From contig CAWEBX010000003.1 in the NCBI GenBank assembly GCA_963807355.1, positions 186,001 to 250,000 of the forward strand: a DNA stretch of 64,000 bases. Direction: 5' to 3'. The notes under the pieces are model-generated. The model was not told the DNA's origin. It ran no database searches and saw only the letters and a program-made list of their open reading frames with translations. Position 1 is the first letter of the stretch. Each line of letters starts with the position of its first letter. Shown here in pieces: positions 16,663-25,701 of the stretch. This DNA is from Nitrobacter sp963807355 (GTDB taxonomy: Bacteria > Pseudomonadota > Alphaproteobacteria > Rhizobiales > Xanthobacteraceae). The position numbers and the translations under genes are program-made.

Positions 16663-17505
16663 CTACCCTGGACCACGCTGCCGGCGCCTGTCGGCAAACA
16701 GCTTCATGATCGCCGCGGCTGTCTCCTCGATCGACCGGCGTGTGACATCCAGTTGAGCCCAGTCGTGTTTCATACTCAGGCGGCGGGCGTGGATCACTTC
16801 GTCCGTAACAGATTGGCGATCGATATAGGCCTCATTGCCTGGTCCTGCCCCGATGCTCAACAACCGGTTCTGCCGGACCTGAATCAGGCGCTCGGGTGTT
16901 GCATGAAGACTGACAACCAAGGGGTTCTTCAACGATTCGAGTTGACGCGGAATCGCGATGCCCGGCACTAGCGGAACGTTCGCAGTGCGGATGCCGCGGT
17001 TGGCAAGGTAGACCGACGTTGGCGTCTTCGAGGTGCGCGACACACCGACCAAAACGACGTCCGCCTCCTCCAGACCTTCGACGTGCTGTCCATCGTCATG
17101 CATCATCGTGTAGTTCAAGGCGTCGATACGCTTGAAATAGTCCGCGTTCAGCGTGTGTTGGGCACCAACGCGGCCGGTGGTATCAGCGCCAAGGTAAGCC
17201 TGAAACAGCTGCATGACCGGACCGATAATCGAAAGGCTTGGGCTGTTAATCTCCTGGCACTTGGCCTCGAGGCGCGCCACCAGATCCTTTTCCAGCAGTG
17301 TGAACAGAACGATTCCCGGTGCTTCCTCGATTTCCACAAGAACGCGATCGAGCTGCTTCTGGCTGCGAACCATAGGGTAGACGTGTTCAATCGGCGTGAC
17401 ATCGGCATATTGGGCGGCCACCGCGCGTGAAACGGTGATCAGCGTCTCGCCAGTCGAATCGGAGACAAGATGAAGATGAAAATCGCGGCCGGTCACGGGT
17501 GCCAT
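16663..17505 (-). CDS. ppsR: PEP synthase/PPDK regulatory kinase-pyrophosphorylase (DUF299)
   Basis: Bifunctional ADP-dependent kinase and Pi-dependent phosphotransferase that switches phosphoenolpyruvate synthase or pyruvate phosphate dikinase. The 280-residue protein has FHLHLVSDSTGETLITVSRA at the N-terminus, the P-loop-like GVSRTSKTPTSVYLANRG near residue 152, and the basic GIAIPRQL block, all DUF299 signatures. In Caulobacter the DUF299 gene (RP001 homologue) forms one border of the chromosomal origin, which makes its upstream gap here of interest. Confidence 0.95.
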   Translation of the reverse strand: MAPVTGRDFHLHLVSDSTGETLITVSRAVAAQYADVTPIEHVYPMVRSQKQLDRVLVEIEEAPGIVLFTLLEKDLVARLEAKCQEINSPSLSIIGPVMQLFQAYLGADTTGRVGAQHTLNADYFKRIDALNYTMMHDDGQHVEGLEEADVVLVGVSRTSKTPTSVYLANRGIRTANVPLVPGIAIPRQLESLKNPLVVSLHATPERLIQVRQNRLLSIGAGPGNEAYIDRQSVTDEVIHARRLSMKHDWAQLDVTRRSIEETAAAIMKLFADRRRQRGPG

Positions 17506-17931
17506 GGACCTGCATACCCTGTGTATCGTTGTGGAGACCTAGCCGCAATTTCGTTTGTTCTGCGACAGCTACGGGATAACCTTGATTTTTCTTCACAGGT
17601 CTCCTGAAGGCAAAACTCTGTCCGCCGTCTCGGAAGATAGTAGGGCTGTGTGGACTTGTCTCTTGATAATCACGTGCGAATGCGGGGTAAGTATCTGGCT
17701 CCACGATGATCTTTTGATTGATGTTGAATACCTTGGAATCTCGTGCCTATGTGGGCAAGTTACGGAAAAGACGGGGACGACATTGCGTTCGCCCAATTCA
17801 CCGTCACTTAAACTCAAACTGAAGAATCTTAAGATTTTCTTTAGAAAGAGTCGCTTGCGGATATCGCTCCGATTCTGGCAGGTACTGGACGCGCGGCAGA
17901 TCGTAAGACCGAGACCTGAACGAGACGATCG
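17506..17931. other. Candidate chromosomal replication origin (oriC) region
   Basis: A gap between the leftward ppsR and the rightward hemJ, relatively AT-rich for this genome, notably 17802-17850 (CTTAAACTCAAACTGAAG and TCTTAAGATTTTCTTTAG). I see three 7-of-9 matches to the DnaA box TTATCCACA or its complement: TGTGGAGAC near 17530, TTCTTCACA near 17588 and TGTGGGCAA near 17750; none is perfect. Two TTAA motifs lie 17 bases apart, so they are not canonical CtrA half-site pairs. Known: the Caulobacter origin lies between the DUF299 gene and hemE. Inference rests on synteny, gene polarity and the nearby parS sites. Confidence 0.5.
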
Positions 17932-18354
17932 ATGTACGAGTGGATCAAAGCCTTTCATGTCATTGCGATCATTTCCTGGATGGCGGGAATGCTTTATCTG
18001 CCGCGGCTGTTTATCTATCACTGCGATGCGGAGATCGGCTCGAAGCAATCCGAGACGTTCAAGATCATGGAGCGCAGGCTCTTCAAGGCCATCATCAATC
18101 CGGCGATGATGGTGGCCTGGGGACTCGGTCTTTATATGATGTGGGAGCGTCAGTGGTATTCGGTCGGCTGGTTTCAGGGTAAATTGGCGCTCGTCATCCT
18201 GATGTCCGCCGTTCACGGCTATTTCGCCCGCCGCGTACGCGATTTCGCGGCCGACCGCAATGTGATGAGTTAGAAATTCTATCGTATTATCAATGAGGTT
18301 GTAACAGCCCTCATGATAGGCATCGTTATTCTGGTCATCGTCAAGCCATCTTAG
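17932..18354 (+). pseudogene. hemJ: hemJ, protoporphyrinogen IX oxidase, with an in-frame TAG
   Basis: HemJ oxidises protoporphyrinogen IX in the inner membrane. The frame from the ATG at 17932 is a normal HemJ start (YEWIKAFHVIAIISWMAGML, with the conserved His; later WFQGKLALVI with the conserved Lys). It stops at a TAG at 18271-18273, codon 114. Past the stop, the same frame continues cleanly as KFYRIINEVVTALMIGIVIL to a TAG at 18352-18354, which is the usual HemJ ending, for about 140 residues in all. The break removes the last transmembrane helix. It could be a recent nonsense mutation, suppression, or a base-call error. Confidence 0.8.
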
Positions 18355-18634
18355 GCCGGAAAACGGCCGGCAAGAGCTCTGTCAGCACCTCCTTGCGCGG
18401 AGGCAATCAATTTTCTATATTGTGCGCATCCCACCCTACGCAGGCGGATGTGGTCGCGTTCCGGTTTCTAAATCGAACCGGTCGCCACGTCAGGTTTGAA
18501 GCCTTTCGGTGCCCTTCCTCGCTCGAGGTTTTTCCCGGTACGGGCAGGACTGCGGACTTTTCTTTCGGTCGTCGTCCGCATCTTCACGAAACCGCCTGGC
18601 AATCCTCCTCAAGCATTCCACAGGACTTCTCCCA
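18355..18634. other. hemJ-rho spacer and rho leader
   Basis: 280 bases without a supported gene. Pyrimidine-rich stretches (for example CTTCCTCGCTCG near 18511 and CCTGGCAATCCTCCTCAAG near 18593) precede rho. Rho is autoregulated through its leader in several bacteria; whether that holds here cannot be told from sequence. Confidence 0.4.
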
Positions 18635-19900
18635 ATGCGGGAAATGAAACTTCAAGACCTCAAAGCCAAGACTCCAGCTGAACTCGTCTCGTTTGCGGAA
18701 GAGCTTGGGGTTGAAAATGCCAGCACCATGCGCAAGCAGGAGCTGATGTTCGCGATTCTGAAGCAGCTTGCCATCCAGGAAACCGATATCATCGGCGAGG
18801 GTGTCGTTGAGGTGCTCTCGGACGGCTTCGGCTTCCTGCGCTCGCCGGACGCTAACTATCTGCCTGGTCCGGACGATATCTATGTTTCGCCATCGCAGAT
18901 TCGCCGCTTCGGCCTGCGAACCGGAGATACCATTGAAGGGCACATTCGCAGCCCCAAGGAGGGCGAGCGCTACTTTGCGTTGTTGAAAGTCAACACGCTC
19001 AATTTCGAGGATCCTGAGAAGTCCAAGCACAAGGTCAACTTTGACAACCTGACGCCTTTGTTCCCCGATCAGCGGTTCCGGCTCGAGCTGGAAGATCCCA
19101 CTCGTAAGGATCTGTCGGCGCGGGTTATCGATATCGTCGCTCCGATCGGTAAGGGTCAGCGCGCCTTGATCGTGGCGCCGCCACGGACCGGCAAGACCGT
19201 GCTGATGCAGAACATCGCGCACTCCATCACCGCCAATCATCCCGAATGCTATCTGATCGTTCTTCTGATCGATGAACGTCCCGAGGAAGTCACCGACATG
19301 CAACGCTCGGTGAAAGGCGAAGTCGTGTCTTCCACTTTCGACGAACCGGCGGTGCGCCATGTCCAGGTTGCCGAGATGGTGATCGAAAAGGCCAAGCGTC
19401 TGGTCGAACACGGTCGCGACGTCGTTATCCTGCTCGATTCGATCACGCGTCTGGGCCGCGCCTACAACACCGTGGTGCCCTCCTCCGGCAAGGTGTTGAC
19501 AGGCGGCGTCGATGCTAACGCCTTGCAGCGGCCAAAGCGGTTCTTCGGCGCGGCGCGCAACATCGAGGAAGGCGGCTCACTGACCATCATCGCCACCGCG
19601 CTGGTCGATACCGGAAGCCGTATGGACGAAGTGATCTTCGAAGAGTTCAAGGGTACCGGCAATTCGGAGCTAATCCTCGACCGCAAGGTCGCCGACAAGC
19701 GAACCTTCCCGGCGATCGACATCGCCCGCTCCGGGACGCGCAAGGAAGAGCTGATCACCGATCCGCAACTGCTCAAGAAGATGTATGTGCTGCGGCGGAT
19801 CCTCAACCCGATGGGTACCATGGATGCGATCGAGTTCCTGCTCGACAAGCTGCGCAACACCAAGAACAACGGTGAGTTCTTTGAGTTGATGAATACTTGA
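18635..19900 (+). CDS. rho: Transcription termination factor Rho
   Basis: Hexameric RNA-dependent ATPase that ends transcription at Rho sites. The 421-residue protein starts at the ATG at 18635 (MREMKLQDLKAKTPAELV); 42 upstream codons in frame are not Rho-like. Domains: N-terminal helical hub (1-47), RNA-binding cold-shock-like fold with the RNP-like GFGFLRS (about 60-125), then a RecA-like core with Walker A PPRTGKT (about 180), Walker B VVILLDSITRL and the Q/R loops. It is a normal-length Rho without the long insertions seen in some phyla. Confidence 0.97.
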   Translation: MREMKLQDLKAKTPAELVSFAEELGVENASTMRKQELMFAILKQLAIQETDIIGEGVVEVLSDGFGFLRSPDANYLPGPDDIYVSPSQIRRFGLRTGDTIEGHIRSPKEGERYFALLKVNTLNFEDPEKSKHKVNFDNLTPLFPDQRFRLELEDPTRKDLSARVIDIVAPIGKGQRALIVAPPRTGKTVLMQNIAHSITANHPECYLIVLLIDERPEEVTDMQRSVKGEVVSSTFDEPAVRHVQVAEMVIEKAKRLVEHGRDVVILLDSITRLGRAYNTVVPSSGKVLTGGVDANALQRPKRFFGAARNIEEGGSLTIIATALVDTGSRMDEVIFEEFKGTGNSELILDRKVADKRTFPAIDIARSGTRKEELITDPQLLKKMYVLRRILNPMGTMDAIEFLLDKLRNTKNNGEFFELMNT

Positions 19901-19921
19901 TCATTCGGGCTTGGGTGCGCG

Positions 19922-19941
19922 GCTCTCGCGCAAGCGAGAGT
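19922..19941 (+). terminator. Possible terminator hairpin after rho
   Basis: An 8-base stem, GCTCTCGC with GCGAGAGT, closed by a GCAA tetraloop, lies 21 bases after the rho stop. The tail TGTTTGG is poor in T, so termination strength is doubtful. Confidence 0.45.
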
Positions 19942-19972
19942 GTTTGGCTTCTCAGCCCGGTTTCGAGTTTCC

Positions 19973-20077
19973 TAGAGCATTATTGCTTCTGATTGAATCA
20001 GAAGCGAAGCTCTAGATTATCGTTTTGACGCGGTTCCTTCACGCGAACCGGTCACCACTTCGCTCGAAAATGCTATA
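19973..20077. repeat. Family A intergenic repeat, complete copy
   Basis: The fullest copy: the palindrome GCTTCTGATTGAATCAGAAG, then CGTTTTGACGCGGTTCCTTC, ACGCGAACCGGTCACCACTT and CGCTCGAAAATGCTATA. Its last bases provide the TAG stop (read on the minus strand) of the DUF255 gene at 20073. Confidence 0.8.
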
Positions 20078-22103
20078 AAATCCCGCTAAGGGCCTCGGGA
20101 TGGGTCAACGGCAGCGAGCAGGACTGACCGCGGCAGATGAAAGCGGCGCTTTGCGTCACCGCCGCAATCTTTGCTCGCGCCGAATGATCTTGCGGCAGCG
20201 CATCGGCATGCGGCGCGTGCAGCACGATGCTTGTGGCGTGCGGCAGTTTTCGCGCGGCGCTGAGCAGCGCGTCGGCTTGTGCGCCCTCGCCGACCACGAC
20301 GATCTCCGTGCCGCTGAGGCGAAGATCGAGCGCATTCATAAGCGACAGCTGGCCAAAGCCGTTCTCGGTCGCGCTCGGCAGCAAGGCGGCGAAGAGGTTG
20401 TCGATGCAGTCGCGCCATTTCGTGGCGCCGGTCAGCGCGGCGAGCCGTACCAGGTTTTGCGCGATCAGTCCGTCGTGGTTGGGGATGGCGTCATCGGCAG
20501 TCGAATGCGGCCGCACGATCAGCCCTTCGGCGTCGTCGGCCGTCAGATAATAGCCGCCATGGTCGACATCGGCGTAGTGCGTGTCCAGCGTGGATTGCCA
20601 GCGTAACGCCTGCGCAAGATATGCGTTGTCGCCGGTCGCTTCGAACAGAGCGAGCGCGGCGCGTCCCATCGCGGCATAGTCGGACGCGAGCGCCGGAATC
20701 AAAAGCCTGCCTTCGCGCCAGGAATGACCGAGCCGTTCGTCGCGGGTCATGTTGGTTCGAATAAACTCGAATCCCGTTCGCGCGATTTGCAACCAGTCAG
20801 GCTTGTCGAAGACGCAAGCGGCGTGAACGAGAGCGGCGATCATCAAGCCGTTCCAGTCGGCGAGAACTTTATCATCGAGTCCCGGACGAACCCGGCTTTC
20901 CCGGTGCGCCAGTAGCTTTTCGCGCAGCGCCTGCATGTGAGCGATGTCGTCGCTGGCCACATCGATGCTTCTGAGGCGGTTGGGAATATTGTGACCTTCG
21001 AAATTGCCGTTTGCGGTGATGTCATAGCGCGGGGCAAAATCGGCGGCGTCGGCAGGGCCGAGCACCTCATTGACCTCTTTCAGAGACCAAACGTAGAACT
21101 TGCCCTCCTCGCCTTCGGAGTCCGCATCGAGTGAAGAGGCAAAGCCGCCCTCGGCCGTCAGCATTTCCCGGCGCAGCCAATCGACCGTCTCGATCGCGCG
21201 TTCGCGGTACAACTGATTATTGCTACGTGCATAGTCGAGCGCGAGCAGATCAAGGATCTGAGCGTTGTCGTAAAGCATCTTCTCGAAGTGCGGCACCAGC
21301 CATCTGTTGTCGACCGAATAGCGTGCATAGCCGCCGCCAAGGTGATCGTAGATACCGCCCTGGCTCATTCGGGTCAGGGTCAGCGTTGTGGCCGAGAAGA
21401 AGCGGTCGTCGTGGGTGCGCGCACCGGCGCGCCAGAGAAATTCCAGCACTGAACACTGCGGAAATTTTGGCGTGCCCTGTAGGCCGCCGTTCACCGGATC
21501 GGTTGAACGCGTGATGGCAACGGCCGCGTTATTGAGTTCGGCAACGCCGAGATTGGCCGGGTTTTTCGACTTGGCGCGTTCGGAAAGCCGCGCGATCAGC
21601 GCGTCGCGGTTGCGCGCGATTTTGTCAGGCTGATCGCGAAAAACCTGCGCCACCGATTGTAGAACGTCGGTGAATGCCGGGCGGCCGAAGTCCGGCAGCT
21701 TCGGAAAATAGGTGCCGCCCCAAAACGGCGATCCATCGGGCGACAGGAACATCGTTAGTGGCCAGCCGCCCTGCTCGCCGAGATGGTGCAGCGCGCTCAT
21801 GTAGATCTGATCGATATCAGGCCGCTCCTCGCGATCGACCTTGATGCAGACGAACAGTTCGTTCATCACTGCGGCGACCTCGTCGTCTTCGAAGCTTTCG
21901 TGCGCCATGACATGGCACCAGTGACAGGCTGCGTAACCGATAGACAGTAGGATCGGACGGTTGGTCCGCTGCGCCTCAGTGAGCGCCTCGGGTCCCCATG
22001 GCCACCAGTCGACGGGATTGTGCTTGTGCTGCAGCAGGTAGGGACTGGTTTCCGCGGCCAGACGGTTCGCAGGGCGGTCTGACCCCATAGCGACGTGATT
22101 CAT
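20073..22103 (-). CDS. Thioredoxin-domain/glycosidase-like protein (DUF255, YyaL family)
   Basis: A 676-residue protein with an N-terminal thioredoxin-like domain (about 10-175): YLLQHKHNPVDWWPWG, then SIGYAACHWCHVMAHESFED with a CHWC active-site pair, and VDREERPDID. A long (alpha/alpha)6 barrel like that of glycosidases follows (about 190-676; HLGGGYARYSVDNRWLVPHFEKMLYDNAQ). The family includes YyaL and human SPATA20; the biochemical function is unknown. It is encoded divergently from mnmE. The stop codon comes from an intergenic repeat. Confidence 0.92.
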   Translation of the reverse strand: MNHVAMGSDRPANRLAAETSPYLLQHKHNPVDWWPWGPEALTEAQRTNRPILLSIGYAACHWCHVMAHESFEDDEVAAVMNELFVCIKVDREERPDIDQIYMSALHHLGEQGGWPLTMFLSPDGSPFWGGTYFPKLPDFGRPAFTDVLQSVAQVFRDQPDKIARNRDALIARLSERAKSKNPANLGVAELNNAAVAITRSTDPVNGGLQGTPKFPQCSVLEFLWRAGARTHDDRFFSATTLTLTRMSQGGIYDHLGGGYARYSVDNRWLVPHFEKMLYDNAQILDLLALDYARSNNQLYRERAIETVDWLRREMLTAEGGFASSLDADSEGEEGKFYVWSLKEVNEVLGPADAADFAPRYDITANGNFEGHNIPNRLRSIDVASDDIAHMQALREKLLAHRESRVRPGLDDKVLADWNGLMIAALVHAACVFDKPDWLQIARTGFEFIRTNMTRDERLGHSWREGRLLIPALASDYAAMGRAALALFEATGDNAYLAQALRWQSTLDTHYADVDHGGYYLTADDAEGLIVRPHSTADDAIPNHDGLIAQNLVRLAALTGATKWRDCIDNLFAALLPSATENGFGQLSLMNALDLRLSGTEIVVVGEGAQADALLSAARKLPHATSIVLHAPHADALPQDHSARAKIAAVTQSAAFICRGQSCSLPLTHPEALSGIL

Positions 22104-22207
22104 ATCGGAGTGTCCTTCTGCGAATTTGCGATAACGGAAAACGTACGGCGGGGTTCGTTGCGATAGCTTTGAAGTTCAGATCATCGAAGTAGTCCAAGAC
22201 ATAAGTC

Positions 22208-23578
22208 ATGCATCCGCGAGAACAAACGATCTTTGCGCTGTCGTCGGGTCGGCCGCTGTCGGCGATCGCTGTTGTGCGTGTGTCCGGCCCGGAGGCTGGC
22301 ACCGCACTTCGAGACATCGCAGGTGCAATTCCCGTTGCACGTGTAGCGAAGCGCGTATTGCTGCGCGACCGGTCCGGTGAAGCAATTGATGATGCTATTA
22401 TCTTGTGGTTCCCCTCGCCTGCGAGCGCAACCGGTGAAGACGTCGCGGAGTTTCACATTCACGGCGGCCGCGCTGTGCTGAATGCCTTGTTCGCGGCGTT
22501 GTCGTCGACCGACAATACGAGAACTGCGGAACCGGGAGAGTTTACCCGGCGCTCCTTCGAGAATGGCAAGATTGATCTCACTGAAGCCGAAGGTCTCGAT
22601 GATCTGATTCATGCCGACACCGACCGGCAGCGCCGTCAGGCCTTGCGTCAGTTGCAGGGCCTGCTCGGCGATCGCGCGCGAGGTTGGCGCAAGGAGCTGA
22701 TCGATGCCTCGGCCCTGATCGAAGCCGGAATCGATTTCGTCGATGAAGGCGATGTACCGGAAGACCTGCTGAAACCGGCGCTGGAGAAGATCGCGCAGCT
22801 CCGTCGCGAGATCGAACAAACCCTTGCGACATCGGCACAAGGTGAACGCTTGCGCGACGGTCTGACGGTCGCGATCGCCGGTCCGCCGAATGCCGGCAAG
22901 TCGACGCTGCTCAATCGTCTTGCCCGTCGCGAAGCGGCGATCGTGTCGCCGCACGCGGGAACGACTCGTGACATCATCGAAGTCTATCTCGATCTCGATG
23001 GCTATCCGGTGACGCTCATCGACACGGCCGGCATTCGCGAGACTGACGATCCCGTAGAGCAGGAAGGCGTGCGGCGAGCCCGCGATCGGGCGGCGTCGGC
23101 CGATCTGGTGCTGTGGCTTTCGGCCGATTACAGCGCCGAGCCGGACGAATCAATCGTCAACGGGGAGGTTTCACCCTGGCTGATACGAAACAAGATCGAC
23201 CTTTCTAACCCGAAGAATGATGGGGCGAACCTAAGACAGGCTGAAACGAAAATGGAGCAAGGCGCGCCGATGCGGGAATTTCGGATTTCGGCGGCGCGGG
23301 GTGATGGTGTCGATGAACTGGTGGCCGCGCTCACGGCTTTCGCGGGCGTCTGGCTTGGACGGGGTGAGACGGGCGCAATCACGCGATTGCGGCATCGCAA
23401 CATATTGCGGGATGCTGCAGCATCGCTTGTAAAGGCAGAGGCGCTGGCCGGTCGGGGCGACGAACTTGTCGCCGAGGAGTTACGAATTGCTGTTCATTTT
23501 ATCGGGCGGCTGCTTGGCCGTGTCGACATAGATGATATTCTGGATTCACTCTTTTCAGAATTCTGCGTCGGTAAATAG
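22208..23578 (+). CDS. mnmE: tRNA modification GTPase MnmE
   Basis: With MnmG it installs the carboxymethylaminomethyl group on wobble uridine 34 of certain tRNAs. The 456-residue protein has an N-terminal folate-binding domain (QTIFALSSGRPLSAIAVVR; PGEFTRRSFENGKIDLTEAE), a helical domain, and an inserted G domain (about 215-375: G1 GPPNAGKST, G2 GTTRDI, G3 DTAGI, G4 NKID). It ends in the diagnostic FCVGK motif whose Cys is required for modification. mnmG follows 163 bases later. Confidence 0.97.
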   Translation: MHPREQTIFALSSGRPLSAIAVVRVSGPEAGTALRDIAGAIPVARVAKRVLLRDRSGEAIDDAIILWFPSPASATGEDVAEFHIHGGRAVLNALFAALSSTDNTRTAEPGEFTRRSFENGKIDLTEAEGLDDLIHADTDRQRRQALRQLQGLLGDRARGWRKELIDASALIEAGIDFVDEGDVPEDLLKPALEKIAQLRREIEQTLATSAQGERLRDGLTVAIAGPPNAGKSTLLNRLARREAAIVSPHAGTTRDIIEVYLDLDGYPVTLIDTAGIRETDDPVEQEGVRRARDRAASADLVLWLSADYSAEPDESIVNGEVSPWLIRNKIDLSNPKNDGANLRQAETKMEQGAPMREFRISAARGDGVDELVAALTAFAGVWLGRGETGAITRLRHRNILRDAAASLVKAEALAGRGDELVAEELRIAVHFIGRLLGRVDIDDILDSLFSEFCVGK

Positions 23579-23637
23579 TGAAGTATTGTTCATTGTTTGG
23601 TGCAAGGCAAGTGTGCCCGGGAGGTTTGGTGATGCGG

Positions 23638-23653
23638 CGTTTCACGTGAAACA
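23638..23653. promoter_or_regulatory. parS centromere site 1
   Basis: CGTTTCACGTGAAACA matches the 16-base parS consensus TGTTTCACGTGAAACA at 15 of 16 positions. It lies in the spacer between mnmE and mnmG, about 3 kb from parA. ParB nucleates here for chromosome segregation. Confidence 0.88.
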
Positions 23654-23741
23654 CCTGCCTTTGTGTCCGAAGGACGAACTTTCGGATTCTGCGAGCCTGA
23701 GATAGAAGTCGCATCGGGTATTGGCGAGAAGCCGAGAGCTT

Positions 23742-25616
23742 ATGGCATCAGCATTCGACGTTATCGTGATCGGGGGTGGCCACGCCGGCTGCGAGGCTGC
23801 GGCCGCGGCCGCGCGAACCGGCGCGCGAACCGCGCTGGTCACCCATCGGTTTAGCACCGTGGGCGCGATGTCCTGCAATCCAGCGATCGGCGGACTTGGC
23901 AAGGGCCATCTGGTCCGCGAGGTCGATGCCCTCGACGGTCTGATGGGGCGTATGGCCGATGCTGCCGGCATTCAGTTCCGAATGCTCAATCGTCGCAAGG
24001 GCCCAGCCGTCCGTGGCCCGCGAGCCCAGCAGGATCGCAAGCTCTACGCCGCGGCCATGCAGGCGGCGATTCGCGAAACCGCGAATCTTGAGGTGATCGA
24101 AGGCGAGGCGGATGACCTGATTGTTTCCGGTGGCAGGATCGCCGGCATTCGACTGATCGATGGCCAAAAGCTCACGTCCGCCGCGGTCGTGGTCACGACC
24201 GGCACCTTTCTGCGCGGTTTGATCCATCTTGGCGAAAAGAGTTGGCCGGCAGGGCGGGTCGATGAAGCACCTGCACTCGGCCTGTCCACGTCGTTCGAGC
24301 GGATCGGCTTCGCCCTTGGCCGACTTAAGACCGGAACCCCGCCACGGCTCGATGGCGCCACCATCGACTGGGCCGCGGTCGAGATGCAGCCGGGGGATGA
24401 TCCGCCGGAGCCGTTCTCGGTCATGACCGAGCGGATCACAACGCCCCAAATCCAGTGTGGTATCACTCGCACCACGCCGGCGACGCACGAGGTGATCCGC
24501 GCCAACGTGCATCGTTCGCCAATCTATTCCGGCCAGATCACCAGCTCGGGTCCGCGCTATTGTCCTTCGATCGAGGACAAGGTGGTCCGCTTCGGCGATC
24601 GCGACGGACATCAAATCTTTCTCGAGCCGGAAGGCCTCGACGACAGCACGGTCTATCCCAACGGGATTTCGACCTCGCTGCCGGAAAACGTGCAGCTCGC
24701 GATACTTGCGACCATTCCCGGCCTGGAGAAGGTCAGGATGACCCGTCCAGGCTATGCCATCGAATATGACCATGTCGATCCTCGCGAACTTGAACCGACC
24801 TTGCAGACCAGGCGAATGCCCGGGCTCTTCCTGGCCGGCCAGATCAACGGCACGACCGGTTACGAGGAGGCGGCGGCTCAGGGGCTTGTTGCGGGGCTGA
24901 ATGCAGCATTGACCGCGGGCGGCGGCGATTTGGTCGTGTTCGACCGCGCCGACGGCTATCTCGGTGTGATGATCGATGACCTTGTGACGCGCGGAATCAC
25001 CGAGCCCTATCGGATGTTCACCTCCCGGGCCGAGTATCGGCTGACGCTCCGCGCCGACAATGCCGACCAGCGGCTGACGGACAAGGGAATTGCCATCGGA
25101 TGCGTCGGGGCAGGGCGCGCGGCTCATCATCGGGACAAGATGGCGGCCTTGCGCGCGGCAAAGGCGTTGGCGATGTCGCTGTCGGTGACGCCGAACGAGG
25201 CTGCCCGCTACGGACTTTCGCTTAATCACGACGGCCATCGGCGGTCTGCGTTCGAGTTGTTGTCTTATCCGGAGATCGGCTGGCATGACGTGGCCGCGAT
25301 CTGGCCGGAGCTGTCGGTCGTCGATCCTGCGATCGCCATTCATCTCGAGATCGATGCCAAATACGACGTCTATCTCAAGCGCCAGACCTCCGATGTCGAG
25401 GCGTTTCGTCGCGACGAGGGGCTGATTCTCACCGGGATCGACTACGGTGCGGTGCCCGGCCTCTCCAATGAAGCCCGAAACCGGCTGGAAAAGGCTCAGC
25501 CGCGCACCGTGGGGCAGGCAGGCCGTCTCGACGGACTCACGCCGGCCGCTCTGGGGATTCTCGCGGCCTATCTGCGTCGGGAAACGCGGAAGACAGCGGC
25601 TGCTTCCGCGCGATGA
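23742..25616 (+). CDS. mnmG: tRNA uridine-5-carboxymethylaminomethyl modification enzyme MnmG
   Basis: FAD-dependent partner of MnmE. The 624-residue protein starts at the ATG at 23742 (MASAFDVIVIGGGHAGCEAA, a Rossmann FAD motif); the TTG seven codons upstream is less likely. It has CNPAIGGLGKGHLVREVDAL, the redox Cys block MLNRRKGPAVRGPRAQ, and FLAGQINGTTGYEEAAAQG, which are all MnmG signatures, plus the helical C-terminal domain that binds MnmE. parS sites lie on both sides of the gene. Confidence 0.97.
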   Translation: MASAFDVIVIGGGHAGCEAAAAAARTGARTALVTHRFSTVGAMSCNPAIGGLGKGHLVREVDALDGLMGRMADAAGIQFRMLNRRKGPAVRGPRAQQDRKLYAAAMQAAIRETANLEVIEGEADDLIVSGGRIAGIRLIDGQKLTSAAVVVTTGTFLRGLIHLGEKSWPAGRVDEAPALGLSTSFERIGFALGRLKTGTPPRLDGATIDWAAVEMQPGDDPPEPFSVMTERITTPQIQCGITRTTPATHEVIRANVHRSPIYSGQITSSGPRYCPSIEDKVVRFGDRDGHQIFLEPEGLDDSTVYPNGISTSLPENVQLAILATIPGLEKVRMTRPGYAIEYDHVDPRELEPTLQTRRMPGLFLAGQINGTTGYEEAAAQGLVAGLNAALTAGGGDLVVFDRADGYLGVMIDDLVTRGITEPYRMFTSRAEYRLTLRADNADQRLTDKGIAIGCVGAGRAAHHRDKMAALRAAKALAMSLSVTPNEAARYGLSLNHDGHRRSAFELLSYPEIGWHDVAAIWPELSVVDPAIAIHLEIDAKYDVYLKRQTSDVEAFRRDEGLILTGIDYGAVPGLSNEARNRLEKAQPRTVGQAGRLDGLTPAALGILAAYLRRETRKTAAASAR

Positions 25617-25633
25617 TCAGATTCGATCAGAAA

Positions 25634-25649
25634 TGTTTCACGTGAAGCA
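25634..25649. promoter_or_regulatory. parS centromere site 2
   Basis: TGTTTCACGTGAAGCA differs from the parS consensus at one base (G for A at position 14). It lies 18 bases after the mnmG stop and 52 bases before site 3. Confidence 0.85.
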
Positions 25650-25701
25650 TCGGGCAAACGAGTTTTGCATCAACGACGAAGATGATTCCGCACCGGCGAC
25701 T

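Noticed and set aside
17800..17835. CtrA-binding site pair (TTAA-N7-TTAA) in the candidate origin
   Set aside because: The two TTAA motifs are 17 bases apart, so the canonical spacing is not met.
23748..25343. 531-codon open frame on the minus strand
   Set aside because: Exactly antisense to mnmG in a GC-rich gene; no recognisable domain. A codon-bias shadow.
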